A stretch of 64,000 nucleotides of DNA from Smallanthus sonchifolius (Eukaryota > Streptophyta > Magnoliopsida > Asterales > Asteraceae), in the NCBI GenBank assembly GCA_023525975.1, contig CM042038.1, positions 4,403,272 through 4,467,271 on the forward strand, read 5' to 3'. This document shows, in pieces, positions 21,574-33,771 of this stretch. The notes below the pieces were generated by a model, which worked only from the letters and a program-made list of their open reading frames with translations, was not told where the DNA came from and made no database searches. Numbering within the stretch: position 1 is the first letter of the stretch; each line of letters opens with the position of its first letter. The translations under genes were made by a program, and so were the position numbers.

Positions 21574-22299
21574 GGCACATTAGTTAAAAAAAGAAGAAGA
21601 AGATTGATTGTAATCAAACCAGCCGGTGAAGGGGGCGCCCTGGCTCGAATCCGTACAGGGTGGGTGAAGGGGCGGCTTAAACATTTGAAGGTTAAAGTGA
21701 AATGGAAGTTTGCCTTTTGTCAAAGGCACATGAACTCCACAAGTGCTTTGACCAACTTTTGACGATGTGGATGGTTACAACCCAAAACACAAAGTAAAGT
21801 TGAGTTGCATGTTTTTCACTCAAAACCCTCAGAAGACCTCCATGAGCAAGTGACTTCCTTAATTAGCATAAGCTGTCAAGATATTCATTATCTATCAACA
21901 TGCAGGAGAGAGTGTCTTAACTGAACTAACAGCCTCTTACAGTACACAAAAAAGAACAGTTTAAACAACAAAACTATGTAAATGTAAATATGAGTAGAAA
22001 TCATATTATTTGAGCATACTAAGGATTTAAATTTACAAAATCAAGTGCCAATAAAACTACTAAATTGTGTTTACATTTTAAATTTCTAGATATAAGTACT
22101 TTTCATCCAGATTTGAAGCTTCCTTGATCTCATCTCCCATCTAGTAATGTGACGGAAAATAATTTTTAGCTCGATTGGTTAACAATTAAAAGAGTCAACG
22201 ACTAGACATTGACCGTGATGAGGAATTTAGCCTGGTTTTCAAACCAGCCATCATCTGTACCGTCCTATACCAGTATTTCGTTCCTAGTCTACTCATCAG
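21574..22299. other. Spacer without recognised gene
   Basis: No convincing frame, terminal repeat or RNA gene. The copia relic that follows may extend into its right part, but no motif is readable before 22300. Confidence 0.4.
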
Positions 22300-23110
22300 A
22301 TGGATGTTAAGATTAATGATTTTCGTAATGGCTCGGTTTACGAGACATTATATGCATCAACCTTAAAGGTTTTTGGACTCTATTCACCCATATTATATAT
22401 GTCGACTGCAGAAGTTTTTATATGACCCTAACCACGCTCATCGTGCATGGTACAAATGGTTCGCCACGTAACTGTTGACTCTTCTTTATTCATATATCAA
22501 CATGGTTACGATACAACTTAATAATTTATTTCTTCATGTGTTGATTCGTTGCATTATCACCTCCCTAAGTTTCGAGTTTGCCATGACTGATTTGGGCCTC
22601 TACATTAGTTTCTAGGGATTGTTGGTACACATAATAAAGAAAGGTCGTTTCTCTCTGAGACACATTACGCAAGAGATATTTTAGATCATGAAAATATGCA
22701 TAATTGTAAGTCAACTTCTACCCATGTTGACCCTATTGTTAAAGTCGGTCTTACAGGCTGTCATCTCTCGCTTGCTATCTTGGTCTACTAGGCGTTAGCC
22801 TATCATCTCTCGCTTCAGTAGTGAGCTTGAATGTTGGCAGTGCTGCTAATATTGTTTTTGAGAGATGTTGGATACGTAATCTACTTCTTGAATTTTGTTG
22901 TCATTTACTTCATGCCTCCATTGTCTACTCTGACAACGACAGCTCTCAACACGCCTACAAGCCCAGTAAAACATCAACGCACTAAACATATTGAGATTGA
23001 TTTTCATTTTGTTTAGGAAAAATTAGCAATGGGCCAGCTTTACGTTCTTCATGTTCCATCATCCAATACGCTGACCATTTTCACCAAAGGGTTTGTTGTC
23101 TTCATTGATT
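22300..23110 (+). pseudogene. Ty1/copia pol relic: reverse transcriptase and RNase H
   Basis: Reading across several frames, copia Pol blocks appear in order: QMDVK and YMHQP of the RT, AWYKWFA, EFAMTDLG followed by FLGIVGT, then the RNase H end with KHQRTKHIEIDFHFV and EKLAMGQLYVLHVPSS at 22965-23075, and FTKG. Many stops and frameshifts lie between them. The YVDD active site is not readable, and no LTR or primer site was found. This is an old fragment, probably of the Ale/Retrofit-type copia group. Confidence 0.8.
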
Positions 23111-23780
23111 TTTTGTTGCAGTGTAACTAGTTAAACATTAAGATTGCCATCGTCTCTATAGTACTCTTGTGCATTGGTTGATTGAGGCACATAGAAATAC
23201 ATAATATTTTCAGTTTCGAGTGACAGTTATTTTGATACGTTTGTTACTATTAATTTGACAGAACTTAATGTTTTAGTTACAAGAATTGTCTATTAATAAA
23301 GGGCGGTTTGCTTATGGTCGTGTGTCTTAGTGGCATTAGTGATTGCATCTCACAGTTGTGGTGTGAATTCAAATCATTACAAATGGACGTTGATAGGTGA
23401 TATTTTAGGTGTAAAAAAATGTTGTTAAAAAAAATAAAGACTCATTTTAAATGTTTACTGATTGGGACAATATTTTTGATACATGATAATAAAATTGATC
23501 TAATTTGGATTTTATCTAAACATTTGATAATACATAACTAACATTTTTTCCTTCTGTTTTAGGTGTTATATACGTGACGGTTTATAATTTGGTCTTGGAT
23601 GGCTGCCTGTGGTCTATTATCATCATGACATTCAACTCACCACTTTTTATCTCTAATTTAAAAGTCAGGTAAGACAAGCGCTTAACCAAAAACAAGAAGT
23701 CAATGTATATTTTCAACCGTTGAATATACCTACGGCTTTCAAATCTAACCACCCAATAATATACTGTTATTAACTGTCTC

Positions 23781-23788
23781 TATATATA
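23781..23788 (+). promoter_or_regulatory. Probable TATA box of the secreted-peptide gene
   Basis: TATATATA lies 84 bp before the ATG at 23872, with a C/A-rich leader (ACACAAACACCCACACAATT) typical of a plant 5' UTR. Confidence 0.55.
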
Positions 23789-23871
23789 CACAAACACCCA
23801 CACAATTAAACCCGAATCCTATCATTCCACACCCATCACCATTTCCAGATCAAAGAAGCAAAGCGTTGACA

Positions 23872-24117
23872 ATGGGATTAAAGCGTCGCGCATTCTTCTT
23901 TGTTTTAGTGACAGCAATCATGTTATTAGTGACCGGAATGAATGCAACACGAGTACTGAAGGTAGATCCAACCGTTTTGGGTAAGCATGGATTGTGGAAT
24001 CAGTTACCAAGAGGGCCTGTGCCACCTTCTGGTCCATCTCTATGCCATAACATGATTGGTCCTTTTAAACAAAGCCAGTTTGTTTCTCCTCAAGATCAAA
24101 CAGTTATTTGTCCATGA
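23872..24117 (+). CDS. Small secreted peptide precursor, IDA/PIP-like
   Basis: The single-exon frame from ATG 23872 encodes 81 residues. An upstream in-frame TTG is not a plant start. The N-terminus is a signal peptide (basic MGLKRR, then the hydrophobic run AFFFVLVTAIMLLVTG) with likely cleavage around residues 24-27. Residues 47-60 read RGPVPPSGPSLCHN, closely like the C-terminal motif of IDA-like peptides (PIPPSxPSxxHN) and the SGPS motif of PAMP-induced peptides. Known members are cut to 12-14 residue, hydroxyproline-bearing ligands of HAE/HSL or RLK7 receptors, controlling cell separation or defence. Unusual here: LC replaces the usual KR before HN, and 21 residues follow the motif. A TATA box lies 84 bp upstream. 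It is surrounded by dead transposons but intact, so probably a real host gene. Exact subfamily unsure. Confidence 0.8.
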   Translation: MGLKRRAFFFVLVTAIMLLVTGMNATRVLKVDPTVLGKHGLWNQLPRGPVPPSGPSLCHNMIGPFKQSQFVSPQDQTVICP

Positions 24118-25254
24118 TAGATAAATACTTAAATTTCAGGATATCGTTTTTTTTTCTTTTTCTTTTATTCTTAATTAAATGTAAGGTAATTTACACAAAG
24201 AACTCATAAATGCGAGTTTCTTTTCTTGTATTTTAACTGGGAGCTATATATAGATATACAGAAATTGATCATATGCATGAACTTGTTTTAGTTTTTTCAT
24301 CATTTTTTTTGTGTTTCATTAATATTCTTGCTTATAACAACTGCATTCATAAATTGCAGGAGAATATGTTTAAAGTAAGTTCTAAATGCTAGTCAAAATT
24401 GTTAGGTGTGCTTTGAAAGTCACTTAAATATTTGATATATCATTCAAACTAAGCATGCTGCCTTTGACAGGTTCAAATTTTTGTATACGCCTGTATGTTG
24501 CAACTGACAAAACATTTGTCCATATGTGTAATAAAAAGAAATGAAAAATGTTGAGCGGGTTGGTTTAACTGAAGAGGGAACATTAGATGGACGTTGTTGG
24601 TGCCGCGTCACGTCGATTAAAGAAAATTATTTGTACTTTTTTGTATATGAAAGTGTAAGTGATATCATGTCATGTATAACAGTTATAACCTTACTAAGAA
24701 AGTTAGCTTTTAGGATTTAATAATATACGGGTTCAATTTACATACAATAGTAAGTATCAAATAAATCAAAAATCATAAAATTTTTTGTTAAAAAATAAGA
24801 ATTTAATAATCTACAATAGCTGCTCTTCACAATATATATCCGTTCGCCACAGTCACGTATCATTGCGACATACAACCGCTGCTCATCACCGTTGTACACA
24901 ATCAACATTGATTACATTGTGTAGTACAATTGCGACATAGTTCTGGTTCATCGTCGATCACAATCGAGACCTGGTTCTTTGTTGCCGATCACAACCGCAA
25001 CCGATTTTTGTTGGTATCACCACCGCATCTTCAAGCTCCGGTTAGAACCCTAATCTGTACTATAAGTGTCACACGAAAGTTGCATTTTTGTGTGACAGTT
25101 TCGCTTACTTATTATACACGAAAGTTATTACTTTCGTTTCGCTTACTTATTATACACAACAGTCTATATGCCACAATAACTGCATTTACATCAACTAAGA
25201 AAGCTTCCAAAACTCATATAAGTTTGCTTTCTCTCTTTCTCTTCAACAAACTAT
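24118..25254. other. 3' flank of the peptide gene and spacer
   Basis: Contains the presumed 3' UTR (AT-rich to about 24350) and then no recognised gene. 24830-25250 could be decayed LTR sequence of the copia relic that follows, but I found no matching second copy. Confidence 0.4.
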
Positions 25255-27580
25255 GACTATTGAAAAACAATGATTGAACCATTTCTAATCACCAACAACC
25301 TCCATTGCTATATTGATGGTTCAATTCCCCGTCCAGCAAAACTTTGGCAACATGATGTTATACAACTGCAGCTCTGATAGTCAACCCTAACTGTCTCATA
25401 CGGACCTCAAATTAAGCACATGTGTGCATGATTATTATCTCCACAATTTTTGATGCCTCATTTTCTCTTGTTGAGGGCACCACAACTTGTGAATTACGGA
25501 ATTCTCTTGCCCGTGCCTACGTTCCACACACCGCCTCATGAAAATATATGCTTAAGACATAACTTCTTAAGCTTCATATGAAAGGAGATGAAACACCCAT
25601 TACTTATCTGAGTCGTGCACATGAGTATTTATCTACACTTGCCAATATTGGGGAAACAGTCAAAGACAAAGACCTAGTTCCTCTTTGTTATCCTAGGGCT
25701 CCATAAAGAATGCAGTGGTCTCAAATAAACCATTCTTGCTCTCCCTTGACATTCACTAAGCTTTATGTTTTTCTCAGTGATCATGGTTACAAAGCCTCGA
25801 CAACCAGGTACTACATATGTTTTTACCACCACTACATGTTCCTCATCTGGATCAACCAACACAACAACTCATGGCTCTTCAACATATGGTAGCTCAACAT
25901 GATTTTCATCTTCTGCCTAACATTGTTGCTCTTTAAGCCTTATATAATTATAGTCCACCTCACAATCATGGAAACAACAACCGTGGCGACGCGGTTGCAG
26001 TCTATTTCTTGGGCATCATCTCTGAACCTGGTTCAGGTTCATATAACCGTTGTGGCATTGGTCATATTCCAAGGGATTGTCTATATCGTGACCCATCCAC
26101 ATTTCGTGCTAACCCAAAAACTAATTTCATATACCCGTTTCAACTTTGGAGATGCACGTTTTACTAGTATCAGTTAGTATCCTGACTCTAGAGCCAATAA
26201 CAATGTAACACCAGACTTATCAAGTCTTTACAATTTAGAGGCCTATTATGGTAACGACTCTCTCCATGTTAGTAATGGTAAGAGACTCCCTATTCTTTAT
26301 TTTGGTTCCTCGAGATTCTATTCTCCTAACAAAATCTCTTCTATTTTTAACGTTCTTTATGTTACTGAAATTCATAAAAATCACGTATCTGTAAAAAATT
26401 ATGTCTAGATAACAACGTCTTCATTGAATTTCATTCTTTTTTTTTGTTGTTGTGAAAGAAAAGACTACACGTACTACTCTGCTCACTAGCCCTAGTAAAC
26501 AAGGTCTCTACCCCCTTCGTTTTCCTCAACTTTAGTTTCTTCATAAGATCACGTTCTTTGCTACCCGGACGTCATCCATAGTTTGGAAACGAAGGCATAG
26601 TCATCCACATAAGTGTCTTCTGAACTTTATGCTTTCTAGTTTTTCTCTTCCTGTTGCTACAAACTTATCTTTAGTTTCATGTACTGTTTGCTATTTAGGT
26701 AAATCCACTAAATTGTATTCACATAACTCTACTTTTCACAGTTCTAATTTTCTTGATTTAGTTTATTGTGATGTTTAGACCAGCACCTATGTTATCTTTT
26801 GGCTTCGACACAGTCGTCTACCGCATTAATCGTATGCCCTCTAGCACATCTTCTCATATTTTACCTCTTGAACATTTGTTAAAATGAAGTACTCTTTTCT
26901 TTTTGGCTGCCAATGCTTTCCCCATTTTCGACCATACAATCATCAGAAGATGGATTTATGCTCCACACCTTGTATCTTTCTAGGCTACGGTCCTCCACAT
27001 CATGGCTATCGATATCTTGATCTATCCACATATTGTATATATATTTCCCAATCTCCTACTACTTCTCCACCTCCACCTACTCATCTTCGTCCTTCCAATC
27101 TACGCTAAAATCCCAAACCTCGTGTTTCTTATAGTCCTTCTGGAAATCATGCCTCCACCTCCACTTCATCTAAGCCCACTTCCTTTACCATTGCAAACAA
27201 ACATCTGGAGTGGCGTTAAGCCATGGTCGAATTAAGATTTTTTAGCTCTTGTTAAAAATGGCACATGAACTTTAGTACCTCTTACTCCTAATGTTAATGT
27301 TATTGGTTGCAAGGGGGTATACATGCTAAACAAGGACTAAAATGGAGTGGTCACTCGCTATAAAGCTCGTCTTGTGACAAATGCATGCCTCTTACAATCA
27401 CTGGTCTGCAGTCAAACGAATTCTCATGTATCTAAAGGGCACTATCGATCACAAAGATATTGTCCAATCAAAGATTTATGTTCTTATTCTCCAAGCTAAC
27501 GGTCGCTCACCGCCCTTAGCCTGCGGAGGATTATTAGATCAATACAATCACAATTTTAACCCTAATGACAATATTTGAAG
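25255..27580 (+). pseudogene. Ty1/copia gag-pol relic
   Basis: Recognisable blocks follow copia order over several frames: a UBN2-type gag (MKGDETPITYLSRAHEYLS, ANIGETVKDKDLV), a zinc knuckle remnant (NRCGIGHIPRDC, about 26053), protease flank (NVTPDLSSLYN, LHVSNGKRLPI), integrase pieces (CYLGKSTKL, INRMPSSTSSH, FGCQCFPHFRPYN, CIFLGYG), RT start (VVTRYKARLV, near 27355) and then, after a deletion of most of the RT, HWSAVKRILMYLKGTID near 27400. Numerous stops. No LTRs, PBS or target duplication were identified. It resembles Ale/Retrofit-type copia elements and cannot be active. Confidence 0.85.
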
Positions 27581-28782
27581 GTAGTATTATATAAATATGG
27601 TTATAATATATAATCTCCATTCTTCACATCCGGATTATTAATGCAATCACAATTTTACAAACAGTTAATGTTTATCTAGTTGAAAGGGTTTAGATGTGCA
27701 TAACAACACATATTTATACTTTAAATTAACAAAAACTTTTTATCTATATATTTTAAATTATAAGAATCATACAACAAAATTTTCAAATCGTCTCCTAATA
27801 TGAAGTAAATTCATTTCACCCTCAAAATCATAAACTACACAATCCATGAAGGGTACGTCTTTATCGTACTTGTATGTATAAGTTGTAAAACTTTCACTTT
27901 TAGGACCACGATTTTGTTTGACCAATATTGAGGTAAATATTTATAATGAAAGTTATATACGAATGAGTTAAAATTATATTTGTTGAAACAAAATTGTGTC
28001 CAATAAAAAAACAAATCTAGGATGGTTCAACCTCCTACTGCCACACTTGTTTTGGCCCCAACAATCACAAAACGCCATACCTATTGCCATCACCAACTAC
28101 CAATAATAAAGGCAACACATAAACATGTGATTATGCTTGGACACAAAAGACGAAACTAGAGTCGTTTTGTAATTTCTTGTTGGTGTTTTTTTCATTTAAC
28201 GTCCGAGCATTATACGTTTTAAACGAGTCCTAAAAATCAGCTGTATTGATATAAGATATCATTTTATGTAATATATCGTTAAAGTAGAAGTAACTACGGA
28301 CAATCCTACATATATGGTTGATAACGTTCTCCCGATCGTTTACCCTTTTAAAAATTCTAAAATCGTATGTTAACTTTAATTGTACAAAAGTTTATGTTCC
28401 TCTAAGTAACCATTTCCCCTCGTATTACAAAAAGTCATTACCTATAATCACAGATGAATGAAGAAATATTGAATCAAGGCATGTAAATTAATTAGCCAAA
28501 CACGTAAGGCCCGAACACTGAAACGGACGTATTTTCATGACCATGTTCGTAGAAAATAAATATGTTCACATTTATATATGTTTGTTCGTTAATATTTTAA
28601 ACAAACACAAACAGATGTAAGTCAAAGTAAAAAAACAATATCCAAATTAAAGTTTAAATACGATCCATTATCATTCTACAATATCCAAATTAAAGTTCAT
28701 AAACAGTTGGTTCATTTAACGGTTTATAAATTAATGTAGTTTACATTTAATTTAATTTAAATTTAAATGAAATAATAAAGTA
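27581..28782. other. AT-rich spacer without recognised gene
   Basis: Short repeats only: CAATATCCAAATTAAAGTT occurs twice near 28637 and 28680. No frame, terminal repeat or RNA gene supported. Confidence 0.4.
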
Positions 28783-28941
28783 TTGGGTGAGATTTTTCCT
28801 TCAATTTTCTCCAACTCTGGCGCCAAGTGGGCCCGATTAAGACAACATATTGGTCGAAGTTGGACGAGACTCTCCCATGTGACGACGGGTGTAACGTCAC
28901 AGCATTCAATGTTCGCCGTTCAAAAATATAATAATAATAAA
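28783..28941 (+). mobile_element. 5'-truncated SINE
   Basis: TGGGTGAGATTTTT through ATGTTCGCCGTTC matches the 3' half of the complete SINE at 42471-42809, including GCCAAGTGGGCCC and CTCTCCCATGTGA. It ends in an A-rich tail (AAAAATATAATAATAATAAAG). The tRNA-like head is missing. Confidence 0.7.
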
Positions 28942-29755
28942 GTAAAATGAAATTATAGATATTGGACTTAATTAATGGGGGCATAACTGTCATATTAGCT
29001 CTAGATATTTCTATCAATATAGTTTTCTAGTTTATAAATTACTAATCTTTATCCCGAATAAACACAACTGCGAAGTCGATTTTGACATCAAAGTTAGTAG
29101 TTGGATCCAATTATCGATTAATCAAGTAATTGGGTTGTCAGTTTAGCCCTTTGATTTCAGTTCTTTGGTCAAATTTAGGGAGTTCGCATGTCGTTTGCAT
29201 ATTGATTTCCCATCATTCATGTTCAACTCATCAATTCCTATCCTTTTAATAATTTATTTTATGGTTTACTGTTTAGTTTTTACATGCAGATTATGGAGGA
29301 TTCATGTTTCTTGCAGGCGATCATATGCTTTGAATTTCAAAACATTTTCAATTGAATTTTCTTCATCACATTGCTCTATGATTTCCGTCAGCCAGATACA
29401 AGGTCTCGGTTCTTTAAATTATTTATCTACTTTATCAGGATATGATTGGTGTTATTTTTCTGCATTCATGACAATATCTATTAACAGTTTTTTATTTCTA
29501 TTTAACATGTATTATATTGTTTCTAGGTTAATGAAAATTATCAAACATGGGACTTGGGTTGTGAACATTTTTGTGAAGGTAACTTTCTCTTTGCTTTTGG
29601 TTTCTAAGATATGTCAATTGGGTTTTTGATCTTGTATATGATTAATGGGTTTAGGGATTGTCGGTGATAATAAGCTGATCTAGGAATTAACAGACTTCAA
29701 CCTAGATGAGTTAGAAGAGATGTTAGCCCGGTAAAATGGGTTGTTTGCATAAGAA
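28942..29755. other. Spacer without recognised gene
   Basis: One open stretch (29165-29629) would code a Leu/Ile/Phe-rich product with no recognised motif. I see no splice or promoter support, so no gene is called. Confidence 0.4.
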
Positions 29756-30528
29756 GAGAAGTTGGTTCAGCCCCTGGTGAACACACACCTTAACCAAATA
29801 ACCGATTAATCCAGCAATCACCCCTTAATCGGTTTGTTCACCACTTTACTCACAACAGCGTTGAATTACCGTCTTCTTCAATCCAACCTTTCCCGGATAC
29901 CCGACCTCCACCTCGATCACGTCCAAATTCTTCCACAATCGGTTGTTGTTTGTCACCAGATAGAACCTGTTCGCGCTTAACACTTCTGTGACACGAGTCT
30001 TTTTCCACATATCAAGAAAACAAAGACACCCGGTTCTACGTTTTCTTTCACCCGCCAAACGACCAATTCAACACTACCTAAGTTGAAGTCTTTTTGCCCT
30101 TTTTTCCTGCGACTCGATTAATATCTCCATTTTCCTGTGACCTACCCTCAACCTACCGCCGGATTCTCCTACACTTTCGGTTAAAACTCACAGATTAAGA
30201 CATCCCGCCTACGCCTCTTTTTTCCTTGAAACCAATCTGTTCTTGACCACCGATCAAAGAAGAAAATCAAGGCTCTCTACCGTGTTGCCTCTACCTTCAT
30301 TTTCTTCTACCTGCTAAGTAAGACCGGATTCACAACCACCAAATCGATGAATCCTTTTCTGTCTACTTGTGCCGCAAATCTGATAAAAAAACTTCTACCA
30401 AAAAAATAAACCAACTGGTTTCTTTGAGCACCTCTAACAGCCACGGAACACCAATGTTTACCCGTCACCCCGTCGTCCCAAACGGTATTTCCACCATAAA
30501 AACGGCCAATCTATAAACACCTCCCCGT

Positions 30529-31268
30529 TGTTGGGCTATTTTTAAGCCCATGAGGTGTCATATATTTAGCCTACTAATATTATTATTATTTAGTCCAATA
30601 ATTAATCAAAGAAAAAAAAAATGAAATTGTGGTTCTTTATTGCTTCTGTCGTTCACCCCAAAGAGTCAAAGGGAGTTGGGGGCATTAAAGACTTGGTCTT
30701 TAATTCTTGTCAACAACTACAACAATTTTTGTTGGTCCGGGAGTGTGGCTATCTTGAAGAGAAGAACAGAGAAAAAAAGGGTTTTGGAGCTTTGCCTTTC
30801 TGTCATTTTAGAGACACGATTGAGTGTGGGTTCGTTTGACAGAAAGAAGAAACGGGGTACTCAAGATCGAGCCTTGGAGTAACTCTATTTGGTGATCCCT
30901 CTCCTTTATCTTTGTTTATGTTTCCATATGCTTGATGTTTAGTGATTCCAAGTGTATGATGATTATTGTATGCCTCTAGTTTACCTAGAGAAGACTTTGT
31001 ATTGCTTTGAATTACTGATAGTGGATTTGAAGCGGCTCTAGTAGTCCCGTGATTTTTTATTCTCTCGTTTGAGGGTTTTCCACGCTAAAAATTTCGGTGT
31101 CTCTCTATTTTATTTTCATAGTGATTTGGGACTGCTGTGGTTATTTTGGAATACCCTATTTGTTTGCATCCTAACAGGTTCATTCGGGTCGGGAAAGTTT
31201 TGACCAAATGAAGATTAATTCCGCATTTTGTTGTTTACCGTTTGTGGTCGGTTGCGTTTTTCCCATCA
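30529..31268 (+). repeat. copia 5' LTR
   Basis: Matches 35321-36058. TGTT...ATCA termini, adjacent to the primer binding site. Short open frames within it are not genes. Confidence 0.95.
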
Positions 31269-31271
31269 GAC

Positions 31272-31284
31272 TGGTATCAGAGCC
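31272..31284 (+). promoter_or_regulatory. copia primer binding site (tRNA-Met)
   Basis: TGGTATCAGAGCC, three bases after the 5' LTR, complementary to the initiator tRNA-Met 3' end. Confidence 0.95.
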
Positions 31285-31329
31285 ATTGGCTCTTATTATT
31301 GGGTTTAGACTTGTTTGAACAATTGAACA

Positions 31330-33771
31330 ATGGAAGCTAATACAAGTAGGATTGTGAATCTGAATGGTTCTAATTATCATGTTTGGAAAGGCAAGATTGA
31401 AGACCTTCTTTATGTGAAGGATTATTATTTGCTTGTGTTTACCACTGATAAACCTGAAGATAAAACAGATGAAGAATGGAATATTTTACATAGAAAGGTT
31501 TGCGGGTATATCCGACAGTGGGTTGATGAAAATGTTTTGAACCATATTAGCGGGGAGACTCATGCTCGTACCTTGTGGAACAAGCTTGAGGAATTGTATG
31601 CTCGGAAGACTGGGAACAATAAGTTGTTCTTGATTAAGCAGTTGATAAACTTGAAATACCATGATGGTACTCCTATTACTGATCACTTGAGTGTTTATCA
31701 GGGAATTGTTAATCAACTTGCAGGAATGGGTATCAAGTTTGAAGACGAGCTACAAGGTTTATGGCTCCTTGGCACTTTACCCGATTCGTGGGAGACTTTT
31801 AGGACATCATTGTCCAACTCTGCAGCAAATGGTGTTATCACTTTGGAATTGGCTAAAAGTAGTATTTTAAATGAAGAGATGAGAAGAAAGTCACAAGGTT
31901 TCTCTTCACATTCAGATGTTTTAGTCACAGAAAACAGGGGGAGAAGTCAGAGTAGAGGTCCAAGTAACAGAGGGAAACATCGTAGTAAGTCTCAAGGGAA
32001 GTTTGCTAACTTTGAGTGTTCTCATTGTGGTAGGAAATGCCACACAATTAAATTCTGCAGACAATTGAAGAAGGAGAACAAGAAGGCTAATTACAACAAT
32101 CAAAAGAACAATCATAAGAAAGATGATGGTGGTAATGACACAGCTGAAGTTAACATTGCTACAGAAGAATTCTTTATTTGTTGTGATTATGATATGGTTA
32201 ACCTTGCACATGATGATTCGAGTTGGGTTGTTGACAGTGGCGCTACCTGTCATGTGACATCACAAAGGGATTTCTTTTCATCTTATACTCCTGGTGACTT
32301 TAGGAGTGTTAAGATGGGTAATAATGGGCTATCTAAGATTGTTGGTGTTAGGGATATTTGCTTGAAGTTTGATACTGGAATGGAGTTAGTTTTACACAAT
32401 GTAAAACATGTTCCAGATATTAGACTTAATTTGATATCCACAAGCTTACTTGATGATGATGGCTACCACAGTAACCTTGGTGATGGAATATGGAAACTCA
32501 CTCATGGTTCTTTGATCGTGGCAAGAGGTAAAAGAAGTTCAAAGTTATACATGACACATCCGAAGATCTCTAGAGACTCGGTCCACTTAGTGATGAATTC
32601 TGATACGACCGACTTGTGGCATAAGAGACTTGGCCACATGAGTGAAAAGGGGATGTCTCTATTGTTGAAGAAAAATGTTTTGTCCGGTGTGCATGATATT
32701 CATTTGAAGAAGTGTTCTCATTGCTTGGAAGGTAAGCAAACTAAAGTTTCCTTCAAGAGTCATCCTCCCTCTAGAAAAGAAAGTATACTTGATTTGGTGC
32801 ATTCCGATGTATGTGGTCCCATGAAGACTAGATCACTTGGTGGTTGTTTATACTTTGTCACATTCATCGATGATCATTCAAGGAAGGTTTGGGCTTATTC
32901 TTTGAAATCTAAAGATCAAGTATTAGATGTGTTTAAGCAATTTCATGCCCTAGTTGAGAGACAAACTGGGAAGAAGCTTAAGTGTATTCGAACAGATAAT
33001 GGAGGTGAGTACATTGGTCCTTTTGATGCTTATTGTAGAGAGAAAGGTATTCTACATCAAAAGACTCCTCCAAAGACACCACAGTTGAATGGTTTAGCAG
33101 AACGGATGAATAAAACATTGGCTGAGAGGGTTAGATGTCTGCTCTCGCATGCAGGGTTGCCTAATTCCTTTTGGGGTGAAGCTTTGAATACGACGTTACA
33201 TGTTATTAATCTAACTCCTTGTGTTCCTTTGTCTTTTAATGTTCTTGACAGGGTTTGGAGTAACAAAGATGTTTCGTATCGTCATTTGCGGGTATTTGGA
33301 TTCAAGGCTTTTGTGCATATTCCCAAAGATGAAAGATCAAAGCTTGATGTGAAGACCAAGCCTTGTATATTCCTTGGTTATGGGCAAGATGAGTTTAGAT
33401 ACAGGCTATATGATCCGGTTCTAAAGAAACTCGTAAGAAGTCGTGATGTGGTGTTCATGGAAGATCAGGGTTTGAAAGATATTGAGAAGAAAAAGATAGT
33501 TCCTCAACAAACTGATGATCTTACTGATTTGGATCCGGTTCCTCCACAGCAAACCGAGACACATAATGGAGATGATGTTCAAAATGGTGAACAACATGGT
33601 ACTGATAACGTTGTTATTCCAGAGCAGTTAGAGCCGGGTGAGAATTTCCACCATGAACTACCAGTACCAGATATGCCAGCATTTGTCCCACTCAGGCGGT
33701 CTACAAGAGATCGTCATCCTTCCACCCGTTTTTCTGCTGATGAGTATGTGTTACTCACTGATGGGGGATAG
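31330..33771 (+). CDS. gag-pol: copia Gag, protease and integrase (open part of gag-pol)
   Basis: ATG 31330 opens 813 codons. Gag (UBN2-type, residues about 1-210, WKGKIEDLLYVKDYYLL) is followed by one CCHC knuckle at about 228-241 (CSHCGRKCHTIKFC), where Cys precedes the His instead of the usual Gly. The protease has WVVDSGATCHVT near 300. The integrase has HHCC (HKRLGHM, CSHCLEGK) at about 430-465 and D,D,E core residues in HSDVCGP, RTDNGGEY and the NGLAERMN region at about 490-592. The C-terminal part has the copia GKGY-like box (KPCIFLGYGQDEFRYRLYDP). The frame stops at 33769-33771 through a frameshift; the RT continues in another frame from about 33828. Confidence 0.93.
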   Translation: MEANTSRIVNLNGSNYHVWKGKIEDLLYVKDYYLLVFTTDKPEDKTDEEWNILHRKVCGYIRQWVDENVLNHISGETHARTLWNKLEELYARKTGNNKLFLIKQLINLKYHDGTPITDHLSVYQGIVNQLAGMGIKFEDELQGLWLLGTLPDSWETFRTSLSNSAANGVITLELAKSSILNEEMRRKSQGFSSHSDVLVTENRGRSQSRGPSNRGKHRSKSQGKFANFECSHCGRKCHTIKFCRQLKKENKKANYNNQKNNHKKDDGGNDTAEVNIATEEFFICCDYDMVNLAHDDSSWVVDSGATCHVTSQRDFFSSYTPGDFRSVKMGNNGLSKIVGVRDICLKFDTGMELVLHNVKHVPDIRLNLISTSLLDDDGYHSNLGDGIWKLTHGSLIVARGKRSSKLYMTHPKISRDSVHLVMNSDTTDLWHKRLGHMSEKGMSLLLKKNVLSGVHDIHLKKCSHCLEGKQTKVSFKSHPPSRKESILDLVHSDVCGPMKTRSLGGCLYFVTFIDDHSRKVWAYSLKSKDQVLDVFKQFHALVERQTGKKLKCIRTDNGGEYIGPFDAYCREKGILHQKTPPKTPQLNGLAERMNKTLAERVRCLLSHAGLPNSFWGEALNTTLHVINLTPCVPLSFNVLDRVWSNKDVSYRHLRVFGFKAFVHIPKDERSKLDVKTKPCIFLGYGQDEFRYRLYDPVLKKLVRSRDVVFMEDQGLKDIEKKKIVPQQTDDLTDLDPVPPQQTETHNGDDVQNGEQHGTDNVVIPEQLEPGENFHHELPVPDMPAFVPLRRSTRDRHPSTRFSADEYVLLTDGG

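Noticed and set aside
29165..29629. 154-codon hydrophobic frame
   Set aside because: No ATG-context, domain, promoter or splice evidence; composition is like T-rich intergenic DNA.
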